64,000 bases of DNA from an uncultured Christensenella sp. (GCA_910579295.1 CAJTTC010000008.1:17670-81669); one strand, 5' to 3'. Shown: positions 16,460 to 24,115, counted from the stretch's first letter. Notes: generated by a model from the letters alone, not told the origin. Translations and numbers: made by a program.

Positions 16460-16482
16460 GGACTGATTATCGTCCTTGCTTT
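16453..16482 (-). terminator. Terminator of the XRE regulator gene
   Basis: AAAGCAAGGAC arms (16472-16482 and 16453-16463) with an 8-nt loop, followed on the minus strand by TTTTTT. The end of the stem is also the -35 of the next gene. Confidence 0.8.
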
Positions 16483-16523
16483 AATCCCTATGAAATACAC
16501 AGATACGGCAACCGTTTATTTTT

Positions 16524-16730
16524 TTAATAATCTTTTCTACCCGTCAAATAATCTAAATCTTCATTAAAATAATTGGCAATTTTGCAAAGGTTTTCTAATC
16601 CTATTTCTCTTTGATTATGCAAATAGCGCGATAACGTTTGTTGCGGAATACCTATTTTACTTGCGACAGAGCTAATACTGTTTTCCCCGATAAGTTCTTT
16701 CAGCCTTTCCGAAAATTTTTCTACATACAT
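16524..16730 (-). CDS. XRE-family helix-turn-helix repressor
   Basis: A 68-residue single-domain Cro/C1-type protein: SVASKIGIPQQTLSRYL is the helix-turn-helix, followed by REIGLENLCKIANYFNEDLDYLTG, the usual end of the domain. ATG 16730 starts MYVEKFSERLKEL, a typical N end; the frame extends to 16802 but would translate through the operators. No SD is seen. It is divergent from the 16853 gene, and two copies of ACACCAAACGGTGT lie between them, so it probably represses both itself and that gene. Confidence 0.85.
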   Translation of the reverse strand: MYVEKFSERLKELIGENSISSVASKIGIPQQTLSRYLHNQREIGLENLCKIANYFNEDLDYLTGRKDY

Positions 16731-16743
16731 ATGTACACAGTTT

Positions 16744-16757
16744 ACACCAAACGGTGT
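16744..16757. promoter_or_regulatory. Operator site 1 for the XRE repressor
   Basis: ACACCAAACGGTGT, an inverted repeat (ACACC/GGTGT, 4-base centre), 14 nt upstream of the XRE start codon. Confidence 0.6.
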
Positions 16758-16764
16758 TAAAAGC

Positions 16765-16794
16765 TTGACAATACACCAAACGGTGTGATATATT
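16765..16794 (+). promoter_or_regulatory. Promoter of the DUF4234/SHOCT gene
   Basis: TTGACA (16765-16770), 18-bp spacer, TATATT (16789-16794). Operator site 2 occupies the spacer. Confidence 0.72.
16773..16786. promoter_or_regulatory. Operator site 2 for the XRE repressor
   Basis: Exact second copy of ACACCAAACGGTGT, 29 bp from the first, between -35 and -10. A third related inverted repeat (AACCGA...TCGGTT, about 16805-16827, containing CGGTGT) follows. Confidence 0.65.
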
Positions 16795-16852
16795 ACAAAC
16801 AACGTAACCGATCGGTGTTAATCGGTTAAATAATATTAAAAGGGAGTTCACA

Positions 16853-17866
16853 ATGGAAAAAGAAAGCAATGAACCAGAGAATAATAAAAATTCTGAGGTT
16901 AACGTCGGTAAAATTGTAACGGGAGCATTAGCGTTAGTATCATGCGCTATCGTTTTTTTCTTTAATGTCGACGTATTTAACGATATAGGATATTGGGGGC
17001 AACATTCCTTCGCATCGTTAATTATTTCTATAATTACTGTACTTATAATAATCGCCACGTTGATTGTTGCAGTTTCTAATATAGTATCGCTTATAAAGAA
17101 AGGAGCTGGACGTACGGTAAGCTTAGCAACAGTTATATTTGAAGCCGTAGCGTCGATATTTCTCTTTTTGTATTCGCTTATTTACGAAATAGTTTTAACG
17201 TTAAGCAATAGATATTATTTTTTTCATTTTCCTATTTTACAATTTGTGGTTGTAGTGTTATGTGTAGGTTTAATGATAGGATGTTTAATTTGCAATAAAA
17301 AATTTCCTGCGGCTAAAAGCAAAGCTGAGTCAACGCTTAGCGGCAATATTCAAGCGGGACAAAATCAGGCGGACGGATATAATTCGCTGACTACGCACGT
17401 CCTTTTAATGATATTTTTAGGTTGGATATGGCAACTGATTTGGGCACACCGAATAACTAAATATCTCAATTCACGTACAGATTTTAACCGTAATCCAACA
17501 ACAACGGTTTTACTGTGTTTGTTCGTTCCTTTTTACAGTATCTATTGGACGTACAAGGCCGCGCAGGCAATCGACAACCTTGGCACTACATATAGTGTAG
17601 ATCCGATTGCTACGATTTGTCTTATATGTGAATTTTTTTTAGCGATAGCTTCACCGATAATTATGCAAAAGAAAATCAACGACATTATCGATAAAGAAAA
17701 CGGAAATACAGATTCATCATTAAATAAGACTATTTCAAGCCAATCAAACGCCAACGTAGCCGACGAGCTTAAAAAATATAAACAACTTTTAGACGAAGGT
17801 GCAATAACGCAGGAAGAGTATGACGCCGTTAAATCAGAATACTTAAAGGAATTTGTGAATAAGTAA
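16853..17866 (+). CDS. Membrane protein with DUF4234 and C-terminal SHOCT domain
   Basis: A 337-residue protein with four N-terminal hydrophobic segments (about 15-145), a polar linker rich in Gln/Asn/Ser, a DUF4234-type block of three helices (about 180-270, with GWIWQLIWAHRITKYLN and FYSIYWTYKAAQAIDN), and a SHOCT domain at the end (LKKYKQLLDEGAITQEEYD). SHOCT domains are short oligomerisation modules. The function is unknown. SD GGGAG precedes ATG 16853. Its promoter is covered by the XRE operators, so expression is probably switched. Confidence 0.82.
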   Translation: MEKESNEPENNKNSEVNVGKIVTGALALVSCAIVFFFNVDVFNDIGYWGQHSFASLIISIITVLIIIATLIVAVSNIVSLIKKGAGRTVSLATVIFEAVASIFLFLYSLIYEIVLTLSNRYYFFHFPILQFVVVVLCVGLMIGCLICNKKFPAAKSKAESTLSGNIQAGQNQADGYNSLTTHVLLMIFLGWIWQLIWAHRITKYLNSRTDFNRNPTTTVLLCLFVPFYSIYWTYKAAQAIDNLGTTYSVDPIATICLICEFFLAIASPIIMQKKINDIIDKENGNTDSSLNKTISSQSNANVADELKKYKQLLDEGAITQEEYDAVKSEYLKEFVNK

Positions 17867-17880
17867 ATTTTGCATAAACA

Positions 17881-17912
17881 AAAGGAGCAGGTTTTAAACT
17901 TGCTCCTTTTTT
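17881..17912 (+). terminator. Terminator of the DUF4234 gene
   Basis: AAAGGAGCA (17881-17889) pairs with TGCTCCTTT (17901-17909), followed by T residues. Confidence 0.88.
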
Positions 17913-17927
17913 GTGTAGGTAAGGAAA

Positions 17928-17975
17928 CTCCCTTGCGTAAATGGGAAAGTGGCACGAAGTGACGAATGAGGGGGG
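17928..17975. repeat. Possible REP-like palindromic intergenic element
   Basis: A GC-rich hairpin-forming segment in AT-rich surroundings: outer CTCCCTTG pairs, with G-T pairs, with ATGAGGGGG, and an inner GTGGCACGAAGTGAC can fold on itself. It resembles dispersed palindromic repeats of gut Clostridia. Only one copy is visible here, so repetition is not shown. Confidence 0.3.
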
Positions 17976-18075
17976 ATAAAAAGTCATTGCACATATAATC
18001 TTTCTCTCTCATATAATACAATACAGGGCAAGGGGGAAAACCTTTGCTCAATTCTAAAGATAAGGGAAAAGTAAT

Positions 18076-18429
18076 ATGTGCTTCTTTGTTAATTCCTGCG
18101 GTTGCCGTTCGTGCGGCGGTTGCGGGCTTCTCTCCTTGCTGAGCGGCAACAACGGCAACAGCTACGGCTGCAACAGTTGCGGTTGCAATTCCAATCGTTC
18201 GGGTTGCGGTTGCAATAACAACTCGATAAACAGTCTTTCCAACAGCGGTTGCGGCTGTAACGGTTCGGGTTGCGGTTGCAATAACAACTCGATAAACAGT
18301 CTTTCCAACAGCGGTTTTAATTCGGGCAGTTGGTTCAATTGGTGTAACGGTTGGAGCGGCGGCTCGGGGTTCAGCGCTCAGAGCAGTGGCGGTTGCAGCT
18401 CATGCAGTGGTTGCGGTTGCAATAACTAA
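18076..18429 (+). CDS. Cysteine/glycine/asparagine-rich repeat protein
   Basis: A 117-residue low-complexity protein with 19 cysteines, mostly as CGC, GCGC or SCSGC clusters separated by Asn/Ser/Gly-rich linkers. A 22-residue unit containing GCGCNNNSINSLSNSG occurs twice. There is no signal peptide, no leader-like charged region and no modification enzyme nearby. SD AAGGGA lies about 9 nt before ATG 18076, and a terminator follows, which supports a real gene. A spore-coat-like or metal- or disulfide-cross-linked structural protein is possible, but no function is shown. It lies in the AT-rich accessory patch. Confidence 0.65.
   Translation: MCFFVNSCGCRSCGGCGLLSLLSGNNGNSYGCNSCGCNSNRSGCGCNNNSINSLSNSGCGCNGSGCGCNNNSINSLSNSGFNSGSWFNWCNGWSGGSGFSAQSSGGCSSCSGCGCNN
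18197..18316 (+). repeat. Two 54-bp perfect direct repeats inside the Cys-rich gene
   Basis: Copies at 18197-18250 and 18263-18316, identical over 54 bp with a 66-bp period, which is a multiple of three. The nucleotide identity points to recent duplication. Confidence 0.9.
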
Positions 18430-18436
18430 ATCTGAT

Positions 18437-18475
18437 AACGGGGAACGACGGCTAAGTCGTTCCCCGTTTAAATTT
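18437..18475. terminator. Terminator between convergent genes
   Basis: AACGGGGAACGAC (18437-18449) pairs with GTCGTTCCCCGTT (18456-18468), followed by AAATTTTTATTT on the plus strand. Confidence 0.88.
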
Positions 18476-19480
18476 TTATTTGTTTGCGACTACTGATTTT
18501 GTAACGGCATAAAGCTGTTCGCTTGTGCAGTAACGTTTTTCGTAGAGCGCGTCAAACATATTCTTACAACTAAAAACGTCCTTTAAATCAACTGACCCGT
18601 TCCCCGCGAGGGTATTGGCGGCAATGCGGTTACAGCAAAGCTTAAATGTTTTACCGCAGGTTGTGTTGTCTATCCAAAAATTATAATTGCTTTGGATATC
18701 TTCGATTTGCTGAACGATTGAAGCGTGAATTTCCTTTTTCATAAGGGCGTCGTATTCGTCGGACGAATCTTCCGTATTGGCTTTAAAGAGTACAATTCTC
18801 CAGGTGGCTACGTCAAGCCTAACCCAGTTTAATTCGTTGATTATGCACGACAGCTCTTGGTCTAACGCAAGATAGATTGTGGCAAATTTCTGTGCGGTAG
18901 CCGAGTTATTATTTTTAATAGCTTTAATTTCATTTGACCGATTTTTTGCCGCTTCTTTAAGTGCCTTGAAAGACCTTTTGGTTTGAATAGCGGGTGTATC
19001 CATATCCTCCAAAATGGCTATTATGATTGCAACGAAAAATACACCAACTATAAACATAGCTATACCGAGAAAAATAAATTCCCAATGTATACTCCCTTGA
19101 CAGCTAAGAACAAATATGGCTATTCCTCCGCCTAAGCCAGCAAACGGTAGAAGACATAAAAGTATAATTCCAATCAGACAAAATAAATCTTTAATATATT
19201 GTTTCAGGCATTTTTTGTAGGAATTTTCGGTTGAAGTATTAATTTGTAAGTTGGTATTTTCAGGTAATTTATCCTTTTCAAGCAAAATAGCTGACATACC
19301 TGCGCGCAGGGTATACATATATCCCAGCAGTTCGCTTATTCTCTCGGGGGAATTTCTTAACGACGATTTGCTGAATTTTTTGTTTTTTTCAATTAAAAAA
19401 TATTTTTCGTCGCTTTTTGTAAATTCGTCCGACCCCGCACAGTATTCTTCAGTTTTGGGTATTAACTCAAACTCGTCCAT
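18476..19480 (-). CDS. Membrane protein of unknown function
   Basis: A 334-residue protein. About 110 charged N-terminal residues precede two close hydrophobic segments (roughly 95-125 and 132-158), and the remaining 175 residues are soluble and helix-rich with several cysteines. I do not recognise the family. SD AAGGAG lies before ATG 19480 and a consensus promoter is 25 nt upstream. The terminal half could be cytoplasmic with coiled-coil tendency. It closes the accessory patch. Confidence 0.75.
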   Translation of the reverse strand: MDEFELIPKTEEYCAGSDEFTKSDEKYFLIEKNKKFSKSSLRNSPERISELLGYMYTLRAGMSAILLEKDKLPENTNLQINTSTENSYKKCLKQYIKDLFCLIGIILLCLLPFAGLGGGIAIFVLSCQGSIHWEFIFLGIAMFIVGVFFVAIIIAILEDMDTPAIQTKRSFKALKEAAKNRSNEIKAIKNNNSATAQKFATIYLALDQELSCIINELNWVRLDVATWRIVLFKANTEDSSDEYDALMKKEIHASIVQQIEDIQSNYNFWIDNTTCGKTFKLCCNRIAANTLAGNGSVDLKDVFSCKNMFDALYEKRYCTSEQLYAVTKSVVANK

Positions 19481-19504
19481 ATTTTCTCCTTAGCTAATAA
19501 AAAA

Positions 19505-19533
19505 ATTGTATCATATAACAATTTAGAAAGCAA
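19505..19533 (-). promoter_or_regulatory. Promoter of the 19480 gene
   Basis: Minus strand TTGCTT (19533-19528), 17-bp spacer, TACAAT (19510-19505). Confidence 0.78.
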
Positions 19534-19572
19534 GTGTTTATAAAAATTAGTTAAAAGTCAAAAATTAATTGT

Positions 19573-20358
19573 ATGCGCGGATTGTTAGACTACTACAAAT
19601 ATTTTTCGGATAAACGCTTTTCAACGCTTGCGGGAACGCTCGTGTACTTTTTACTTATGTCCGTTACGCCATTCTTGTTTTGGGTGACGTTACTTGTCGG
19701 GGACGTCGATTTCAGCAAAATTATGTCGCACGAAATGTTTTCGGCGGTCGCTCCCGTAATCGAATATCTTCAAACCTCGGCGCAAAGCGCAACGGGCAGT
19801 GCGGGGATAATACTCGCCGTGACCTCGCTGTGGTCGTCAACCAACTTTTTTTATCATTTAAGGCGTAGCGGCGAAATAATTTACGGTAGTCGGTTGAAAA
19901 GAGGTTTCAGCCTGCGTCTTACCTCGCTGCTTGCCGTGCTTGCAACAATAATTTTAATAGCCTTTGCCGCCGCAATCCCTTTTTTAAGTCTGGCAGTGCT
20001 CAACAATATTATGCCGTCGTTCGTAGCCGAAACGATTTCCCTCGTATTCATAACGATGATAGCCTTTTTTGTCGCCTATCTTTTGAACACATTCGCCTGT
20101 CCCTACCGCATCGGCTTCGACAACACGGTGCAGGGAGTGGTGCTCACCGTCATACTGTGGCTGTTGTGCGCGGCGGGCTTTTCCGTATATCTGCGCGTAG
20201 CCAATCCGCAAAAGCTTTACGGCGCGGTTGCGGCAATAATCGTCTTTTTGCTGTGGTGCTATTTAATGGTCAACTGCCTTGTAATAGGCATAATCTATAA
20301 CGCTAAGCACTGCGTAAGCGGCGGCACGGTTAACGGCAAACTGAAATTAGCGGCATAA
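19573..20358 (+). CDS. YihY/BrkB-family inner membrane protein
   Basis: A 261-residue polytopic protein with the YihY pattern: an N-terminal amphipathic start, LAGTLVYFLLMSVTPFLF, and about six membrane segments ending in AAIIVFLLWCYLMVNCLVIG. The family was once misnamed ribonuclease BN; its role is unresolved. There is no clear SD before ATG 19573. It stands alone between the accessory patch and the DegV genes. Confidence 0.88.
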   Translation: MRGLLDYYKYFSDKRFSTLAGTLVYFLLMSVTPFLFWVTLLVGDVDFSKIMSHEMFSAVAPVIEYLQTSAQSATGSAGIILAVTSLWSSTNFFYHLRRSGEIIYGSRLKRGFSLRLTSLLAVLATIILIAFAAAIPFLSLAVLNNIMPSFVAETISLVFITMIAFFVAYLLNTFACPYRIGFDNTVQGVVLTVILWLLCAAGFSVYLRVANPQKLYGAVAAIIVFLLWCYLMVNCLVIGIIYNAKHCVSGGTVNGKLKLAA

Positions 20359-20362
20359 AAAA

Positions 20363-20385
20363 TTCCGCTCCTTTGCAGAGCGGAA
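20363..20385 (-). terminator. Terminator of the first DegV gene
   Basis: TTCCGCTC (20363-20370) pairs with GAGCGGAA (20378-20385); the T run lies on the minus strand just left of it. Confidence 0.82.
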
Positions 20386-20402
20386 GAATAGCATTTGTAT
20401 AA

Positions 20403-21278
20403 TCAGTATTTTATAAAGCAACCGCAGGCAAGCGCCCCGGGACCTATATGGCAGGAAACGGAGAGGGAAAGCGGGTCGATAAAGTTGAGCTCACAGTCGG
20501 GGAAGCGCGCTTTCAGCTCGTCGGCAAAAATCTTCGCTTCTTCAAAGTTTTGGGTGTGAGCGACAGCTATCGACATTTTGCCCTGTGCGCGCAGTTTCTT
20601 AAAGTCGCCGTCAAGGTCGCGTTCGAGAGCGTCCGTCATAACTTTCTTGGCGTCGCTCATCTTCTTAACCTTTGCGTAGGTGTCGAACACTCCGCCGTGG
20701 TTTTGCAGAACGGGCTTAATTTTCAGCATAGTGCCGATAAGTGCGGCGGCGGGAGTAAGTCTGCCGCTCTTCTTTAAAAATTTAAGCGTGCCGAGGGCGA
20801 TATAAATGGAGGAGTACTTGCCCGTCTCCATTAAATAATCGTAAATTTCCTTAGTTGTTTTGCCCTCTTCTATCATTTTGAGCGCGTCGAATACGGTCTG
20901 CTTCTGCGTGATAGATACTCTGTGGTTGTCGAGAGCATAGACCTTGCCGATAAATTCGGGCTCGGTTTCAGCCATTCTTTTAATTGTCAGCGCAGTTTCT
21001 GAAAGTCCGCTCGATAGGGGCATATACAGAATTTCGTCATAGGTTTTTAAAAGTCTGCGCCAGCGTTCGGCAACGTCGTAGGGGTTGGGTTGAGAGGTTG
21101 CAACCGTCGTTTTATCGTCCTTTAAAGCTTCGTAAAACTGTTCCTGGGTAAAGCCTTCCTCTTCAAAGTACTGTTCGCCGTTTACAAGAACGGGAGTGGG
21201 CTGAATTTCTATCCCCAACTCCTTAGCGCGGTCTACTGTTATGCCGCAGTTGCTGTCTGTTACAATAGCAATTTTCAT
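20403..21278 (-). CDS. DegV-family fatty-acid-binding protein (FakB-like), copy 1
   Basis: A 291-residue DegV protein with TDSNCGI at the N terminus, MPLSSGLSETA around residue 80, and SCHIGPGALACG near the end, the residues that hold the fatty-acid carboxylate in known FakB proteins. FakB presents exogenous fatty acids to the kinase FakA for phosphorylation, feeding PlsY-type acylation; no fakA is in the window. It is a clear paralogue of the gene at 21388. It has its own promoter and an SD (AGAGAGA). Confidence 0.9.
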   Translation of the reverse strand: MKIAIVTDSNCGITVDRAKELGIEIQPTPVLVNGEQYFEEEGFTQEQFYEALKDDKTTVATSQPNPYDVAERWRRLLKTYDEILYMPLSSGLSETALTIKRMAETEPEFIGKVYALDNHRVSITQKQTVFDALKMIEEGKTTKEIYDYLMETGKYSSIYIALGTLKFLKKSGRLTPAAALIGTMLKIKPVLQNHGGVFDTYAKVKKMSDAKKVMTDALERDLDGDFKKLRAQGKMSIAVAHTQNFEEAKIFADELKARFPDCELNFIDPLSLSVSCHIGPGALACGCFIKY

Positions 21279-21314
21279 TTTTTATTCTCTCTTGTAATTA
21301 GTTTATGTGACATT

Positions 21315-21344
21315 ATTATATACTATAATGTGCAAAATGTCCAA
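21315..21344 (-). promoter_or_regulatory. Promoter of DegV copy 1
   Basis: Minus strand TTGGAC (21344-21339), 18-bp spacer, TATAAT (21320-21315). Confidence 0.68.
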
Positions 21345-21351
21345 TGTTTAT

Positions 21352-21383
21352 AAAGCTGTTTGTAAATATTTGCAAACAGCTTT
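21352..21383 (-). terminator. Hairpin after DegV copy 2
   Basis: AAAGCTGTTTG (21352-21362) pairs with CAAACAGCTTT (21373-21383). The T tract is poor, so termination may be partial. Confidence 0.65.
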
Positions 21384-21387
21384 AATT

Positions 21388-22263
21388 TCAATATTTGATT
21401 GTTGTTGCGCAGGCAAGCGCTCCCGGACCTATATGGCAGGAAACGGAGAGTGAAAGGGGATTGATTGTGACAAATTCCACGTCGGGGAAATGTTCCTTTA
21501 ATTCCTCCGCAAAAATTTCCGCTTCCTCAACGTTTTGGGTGTGCGCAACGGAAATCGTCATTTTTCCCTTAGCCCGTAAATCCTTAAACCGTTTGTCAAG
21601 GTCGGTTTCAATCGCCTTGATCATCGTCGTTTTTGCGTCCGCAACCTTTCTGACCTTTGCAAATTGGTCAAGCTTAAACCCCTGTATCTGCAACACGGGC
21701 TTAATTTTCAACAGAGTTCCTATCATTGCAACGGCGGGGGTAAGTCTGCCGCCCTTTTTAAGGTAAGTAAGCGTATTTACCATAATATATATGGAGGACT
21801 GCATTTTCGTAGCCATAAGCCAGTCGCGTATTTCTTCCGCGCTCTTGCCGTCCTTAATCATATTTATGGCGTCCATAACGCTTTGGCGCATCGTTATCGA
21901 AATGCGCTGATTGTCTATTACGTAAACCTGCCCCGCAAATTCGGTTTCGGCAAGCTTAGAAAGCGTGTTGCACGTTTCGGAAAGCCCGCTCGACATAGGA
22001 ATATGTATAATCCTGTCGTACGTTTTAAGCAGTTCTTTCCAAACCTCGCCTACGTCGTAAGCACTCGGTTGCGACGTTGACACCTGCGCGTCCGATTGAA
22101 GTTTTTCGTAAAACTGCTCCTGCGTGAGCGATATATCTTCAAAATACTGTTCCCCGTCAATCAAGACGGGCATTGGAATAACCGTAATTCCAAGTTCCTT
22201 TGCCTCGGATTGAGTTATGCCGCTGTTGCTGTCGGTTACTATTGCCGTTTTCATAAGTAGCAA
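21388..22263 (-). CDS. DegV-family fatty-acid-binding protein (FakB-like), copy 2
   Basis: A 291-residue paralogue of copy 1 with the same ligand-site motifs (TDSNSGI, MSSGLSET, SCHIGPGALACA). Differences in the hydrophobic pocket could mean different fatty-acid preferences, as known for FakB1 and FakB2 in staphylococci; that is inference. The start is TTG 22263 (5 nt after GGAAGGA) or ATG 22254, which begins MKTAIVTDS and matches the paralogue better but leaves a long SD spacing. It has its own consensus promoter. Confidence 0.9.
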   Translation of the reverse strand: MLLMKTAIVTDSNSGITQSEAKELGITVIPMPVLIDGEQYFEDISLTQEQFYEKLQSDAQVSTSQPSAYDVGEVWKELLKTYDRIIHIPMSSGLSETCNTLSKLAETEFAGQVYVIDNQRISITMRQSVMDAINMIKDGKSAEEIRDWLMATKMQSSIYIMVNTLTYLKKGGRLTPAVAMIGTLLKIKPVLQIQGFKLDQFAKVRKVADAKTTMIKAIETDLDKRFKDLRAKGKMTISVAHTQNVEEAEIFAEELKEHFPDVEFVTINPLSLSVSCHIGPGALACATTIKY

Positions 22264-22292
22264 AAATCCTTCCCTAATTATAATTCGGGAAT

Positions 22293-22321
22293 ATTATATC
22301 AGTTAAATGTTGATAAGTCAA
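22293..22321 (-). promoter_or_regulatory. Promoter of DegV copy 2
   Basis: Minus strand TTGACT (22321-22316), 17-bp spacer, TATAAT (22298-22293). Confidence 0.82.
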
Positions 22322-22338
22322 CTGTTTATATGCTATCA

Positions 22339-22710
22339 TTAAATTTCCGCTATAGCTTCTATTTCGACGAGACAGCCCTTGGGAATATCCTTAACGGCAA
22401 CGCAGCTGCGGGCGGGGGAAGAGGTGAAGTATTTTGCGTAAACAGCGTTGAACGCCGCGAAGTCGGCAATATCGGCAAGGAAGCAGGTTGTTTTGACTAC
22501 TTTGTCTATGGAAGTGCCCGCCGCTTCCAAGAGAGCCTTTACGTTTTTGCAGGATTGCTCCGTCTGCTTTGCAACGTCGTCTGTTTCAACGTTGCCCGTC
22601 GCGGGATTGACGGGTATCTGTCCGCTAGTAAACACTAAGCCGCCGATAATTTTTGCCTGAGAGTAAGGGCCGATAGCCGCGGGCGCTCTGTCGGTTGCAA
22701 CTGTTTTCAT
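22339..22710 (-). CDS. ridA: RidA-family enamine/imine deaminase
   Basis: A 123-residue YjgF/RidA protein: RAPAAIGPYSQA at the N end, GLVFTSGQIPVNP, and SPARSCVAV with the key Arg near residue 103. RidA hydrolyses reactive 2-aminoacrylate and 2-iminobutyrate released by PLP dehydratases. It lies directly downstream of threonine dehydratase, which makes exactly these intermediates. ATG 22710 is chosen for its SD (CGGAGAT); an earlier ATG at 22734 overlaps the ilvA stop (ATGA). Confidence 0.93.
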   Translation of the reverse strand: MKTVATDRAPAAIGPYSQAKIIGGLVFTSGQIPVNPATGNVETDDVAKQTEQSCKNVKALLEAAGTSIDKVVKTTCFLADIADFAAFNAVYAKYFTSSPARSCVAVKDIPKGCLVEIEAIAEI

Positions 22711-22730
22711 AATTTTTTTATCTCCGTTTA

Positions 22731-23936
22731 TCATTTTAAAACTTTAAAACCGCCCTCTTCGAGCTTGCGCCTTATAAGCTTTATCTGCTCGAAGTCCTTG
22801 GTTTCAATCTGCAATTTAAGGTAACAGCCGTTAATAGCCGTGCCCTCGTTGGTTCTTTCGTGCAGGACTGCGGTAACGTTGCCGCCGCAGCTCGCAATAA
22901 TCTGTGAAACTCCCACAAGCTGACCGGGCTTATCCATAAGCTCTAAGGTGAGCGAGCACTGTCTGCCGCTCATTAAAAGTCCGCGGTTTATCACGCGCGA
23001 GAGAATGGTTACGTCGATATTGCCGCCCGAAATAAGACAGACGACCTTTTTGCCCTTTACGTCGGGTATCTTATTGAACAATACCGCCGCAAGCGACACT
23101 GCGCCCGCGCCCTCGGCAATCTGCTTCTGCTTTTCGATGAGCGCGAGAATGGCGGCTGAAACCTGATCGTCCGTAACCGATGCTATGCCGTCGACGTATT
23201 CAGAGCAAATGTCAAATGTCAGACGTCCGGGCTCTTTAACCGCAATTCCGTCGGCAACGGTGGAAACGGAGGGGAGAGTTTCGATATGTTTATGTTCGAT
23301 TGAGTTGAGCATACTCGGCGCGCCTGTCGACTGTACGCCGTAGACCTTGATTTTGGGGTTGAGCGACTTGACTGCAAACGCCACTCCCGACACAAGTCCG
23401 CCGCCGCCCACGGGAACGACTATGACGTCGGCGTCTTTGACCTGCTCGATTATTTCAAGACCGATTGTGCCCTGCCCCGCGATGACGTCCTCGTCGTCGA
23501 AGGGGTGAATGAAGGTATAGCCGTGCTCTTCGCGCAATTCCTCGGCACGGTTGTGCGCGTCGTCGTAAACGCCGGGCACAAGCAATACCTCCGCGCCGTA
23601 GCTTCTCGTTGCTTCAACTTTGGATATGGGCGCGCCGTCGGGCATGCAAATAATGGACTTTATGCCGAATTTTTTCGATGCGAGAGCGACGCCCTGCGCG
23701 TGGTTGCCCGCCGAGCAGGCAATAACGCCCCGCGCCTTTTCATTGTCGGTGAGCTGCGATATCTTGTAGTAAGCTCCGCGCACCTTGAACGACCCCGTAA
23801 TTTGCAGGTTTTCGCATTTTAAATACAGCTCGCAACCGCATGCGTCGGACAGGACGGGGGAGTATATAACGTCGGTCTGCCGAATGGCTTCCTTTAAAAC
23901 GTAATGAGCGTGATACACTTTATCCAGTGTAAGCAT
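22731..23936 (-). CDS. ilvA: Threonine ammonia-lyase with ACT domain
   Basis: A 401-residue fold-type II PLP enzyme. GSFKVRGAYYK contains the PLP lysine (near residue 50), and PVGGGGLVSGVA is the phosphate-binding glycine loop. A single C-terminal ACT-like domain (about 325-401) matches the 400-residue catabolic/short form. It deaminates threonine, and probably serine, to 2-oxobutyrate and ammonia. A perfect consensus promoter precedes it, and ridA follows in the same operon. Confidence 0.92.
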   Translation of the reverse strand: MLTLDKVYHAHYVLKEAIRQTDVIYSPVLSDACGCELYLKCENLQITGSFKVRGAYYKISQLTDNEKARGVIACSAGNHAQGVALASKKFGIKSIICMPDGAPISKVEATRSYGAEVLLVPGVYDDAHNRAEELREEHGYTFIHPFDDEDVIAGQGTIGLEIIEQVKDADVIVVPVGGGGLVSGVAFAVKSLNPKIKVYGVQSTGAPSMLNSIEHKHIETLPSVSTVADGIAVKEPGRLTFDICSEYVDGIASVTDDQVSAAILALIEKQKQIAEGAGAVSLAAVLFNKIPDVKGKKVVCLISGGNIDVTILSRVINRGLLMSGRQCSLTLELMDKPGQLVGVSQIIASCGGNVTAVLHERTNEGTAINGCYLKLQIETKDFEQIKLIRRKLEEGGFKVLK

Positions 23937-23968
23937 AATAAATCCACCTTTTGCGTATTATTTCTACG

Positions 23969-23997
23969 ATTATACGCCATAACGCATAAAATGTCAA
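23969..23997 (-). promoter_or_regulatory. Consensus promoter of ilvA-ridA
   Basis: Minus strand TTGACA (23997-23992), 17-bp spacer, TATAAT (23974-23969): a full sigma-A consensus. No T-box or other leader is present. Confidence 0.92.
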
Positions 23998-24115
23998 CTT
24001 ACACCGCGTAAAAATGAATATATATTCAAATTAATATTTTAATTTAACCGACAAAACAACCCAATATCTTTTATTTTGAACAATGATGGGAAGCCAAACA
24101 TAAATTATTATATAC

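Noticed and set aside
18197..18316. CRISPR-like repeat
   Set aside because: There are only two copies with a 12-bp gap, in frame with a coding sequence; no cas genes occur in the window.
18076..18429. Ribosomally made, modified peptide (heterocycle-type bacteriocin) precursor
   Set aside because: The Cys/Gly-rich sequence begins at the first residue without a leader peptide, and no modification, export or immunity genes are nearby.
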